Below, in pieces: positions 63,904 to 64,000 of a DNA stretch of 64,000 nucleotides. A program made the translations under genes and the position numbers. How positions within the stretch are numbered: position 1 is the first letter of the stretch; each line of letters begins with the position of its first letter. The stretch is from NCBI RefSeq assembly GCF_022132145.1, contig NZ_JAJISP010000004.1, positions 361,990 to 425,989 on the forward strand. The letters run 5' to 3'. Source of the DNA: Pseudomonas sp. MMS21 TM103. Lineage in GTDB: Bacteria; Pseudomonadota; Gammaproteobacteria; Pseudomonadales; Pseudomonadaceae. The notes beneath the pieces were generated by a model. The model was given only the letters and a program-made list of their open reading frames with translations, was not told the origin of the DNA and did not search any database.

Positions 63904-64000
63904 GCTTGACGATGACCTACTCTCACATGGGGAAACCCCACACTACCATCGGCGATGCATCGTTTCACTACTGAGTTCGGGATGGGATCAGGTGGTTCCA
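63904..64000 (-). rRNA. rrf: 5S ribosomal RNA, 3' part (continues beyond window)
   Basis: The minus strand reads the Pseudomonas 5S core: CACCTGATCCCATCCCGAAC, AACTCAGTAGTGAAACGATG, GGTAGTGTGGGGTTTCCCCA and GAGAGTAGGTCATCGTCAAG, ending with C. About 97 of about 120 nt are in the window. The rest of the rRNA operon should lie to the right. Confidence 0.95.

Overview
The window is a stretch of a Pseudomonas chromosome (gammaproteobacteria, not P. aeruginosa itself). From memory, the right-hand 45 kb follows the P. aeruginosa order ssb - MFS gene - uvrA - ferritin - catalase - rplQ through birA, and the left end follows the order of PA4065 to PA4069 (ABC permease, DUF3299 protein, OprG/OmpW, two SDR proteins). 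The 5S rRNA, EF-Tu and ribosomal protein sequences are all of Pseudomonas type. I could run no database search, so family names come from motifs I can read and from recall.

Layout. 1-1879: the end of an ABC permease gene and a DUF3299 gene, the tail of a probable zinc-responsive ABC locus. 2142-7006 (minus): six tightly coupled genes, DUF3450 - TtpC-like ExbB - ExbB - ExbD - TonB - TPR protein, with a very good Fur box upstream. This is the layout of the Vibrio TonB2 system, here lying between the DUF3299 gene and ompW/oprG. 7598-8284: OmpW porin with a predicted ANR/FNR site. 8343-10152 (minus): two overlapping SDR genes, one without the catalytic Tyr/Lys. 10482-17866 (minus): a guanidino/arginine catabolic unit, with a thiamine-diphosphate decarboxylase resembling AruI and an aldehyde dehydrogenase, followed by a polyamine-type ABC transporter with a Tat-exported binding protein; a LysR regulator diverges from it.

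19099-28622: ssb and a YajR-like MFS transporter (minus), uvrA (plus), then a non-haem-type ferritin, catalase-peroxidase katG and an NhaC-family antiporter (minus). A 125-bp segment with 12-bp terminal inverted repeats lies in the yajR-uvrA gap.

28790-60717 (all minus): the gene-expression superlocus. In transcription order it runs tRNA-Tyr, tRNA-Gly, tRNA-Thr, tufB, tRNA-Trp, secE, nusG, rplK, rplA, rplJ, rplL, rpoB, rpoC, rpsL, rpsG, fusA, tufA, then the S10, spc and alpha operons down to rplQ. Promoters, terminators, an L10 leader and an attenuator-like hairpin before rpoB can be read directly. 61-64 kb (minus): SPOR-domain protein, coaX, birA, a small hypothetical protein, an rRNA-operon terminator and the 3' part of a 5S rRNA running off the right edge.

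Most of the window is conserved housekeeping DNA. The parts that deserve attention are the Fur-box TonB2/TtpC locus, the guanidino-catabolism/ABC unit, the katG replacement next to the ferritin gene, the 125-bp inverted-repeat segment, and several RNA hairpins at operon boundaries.
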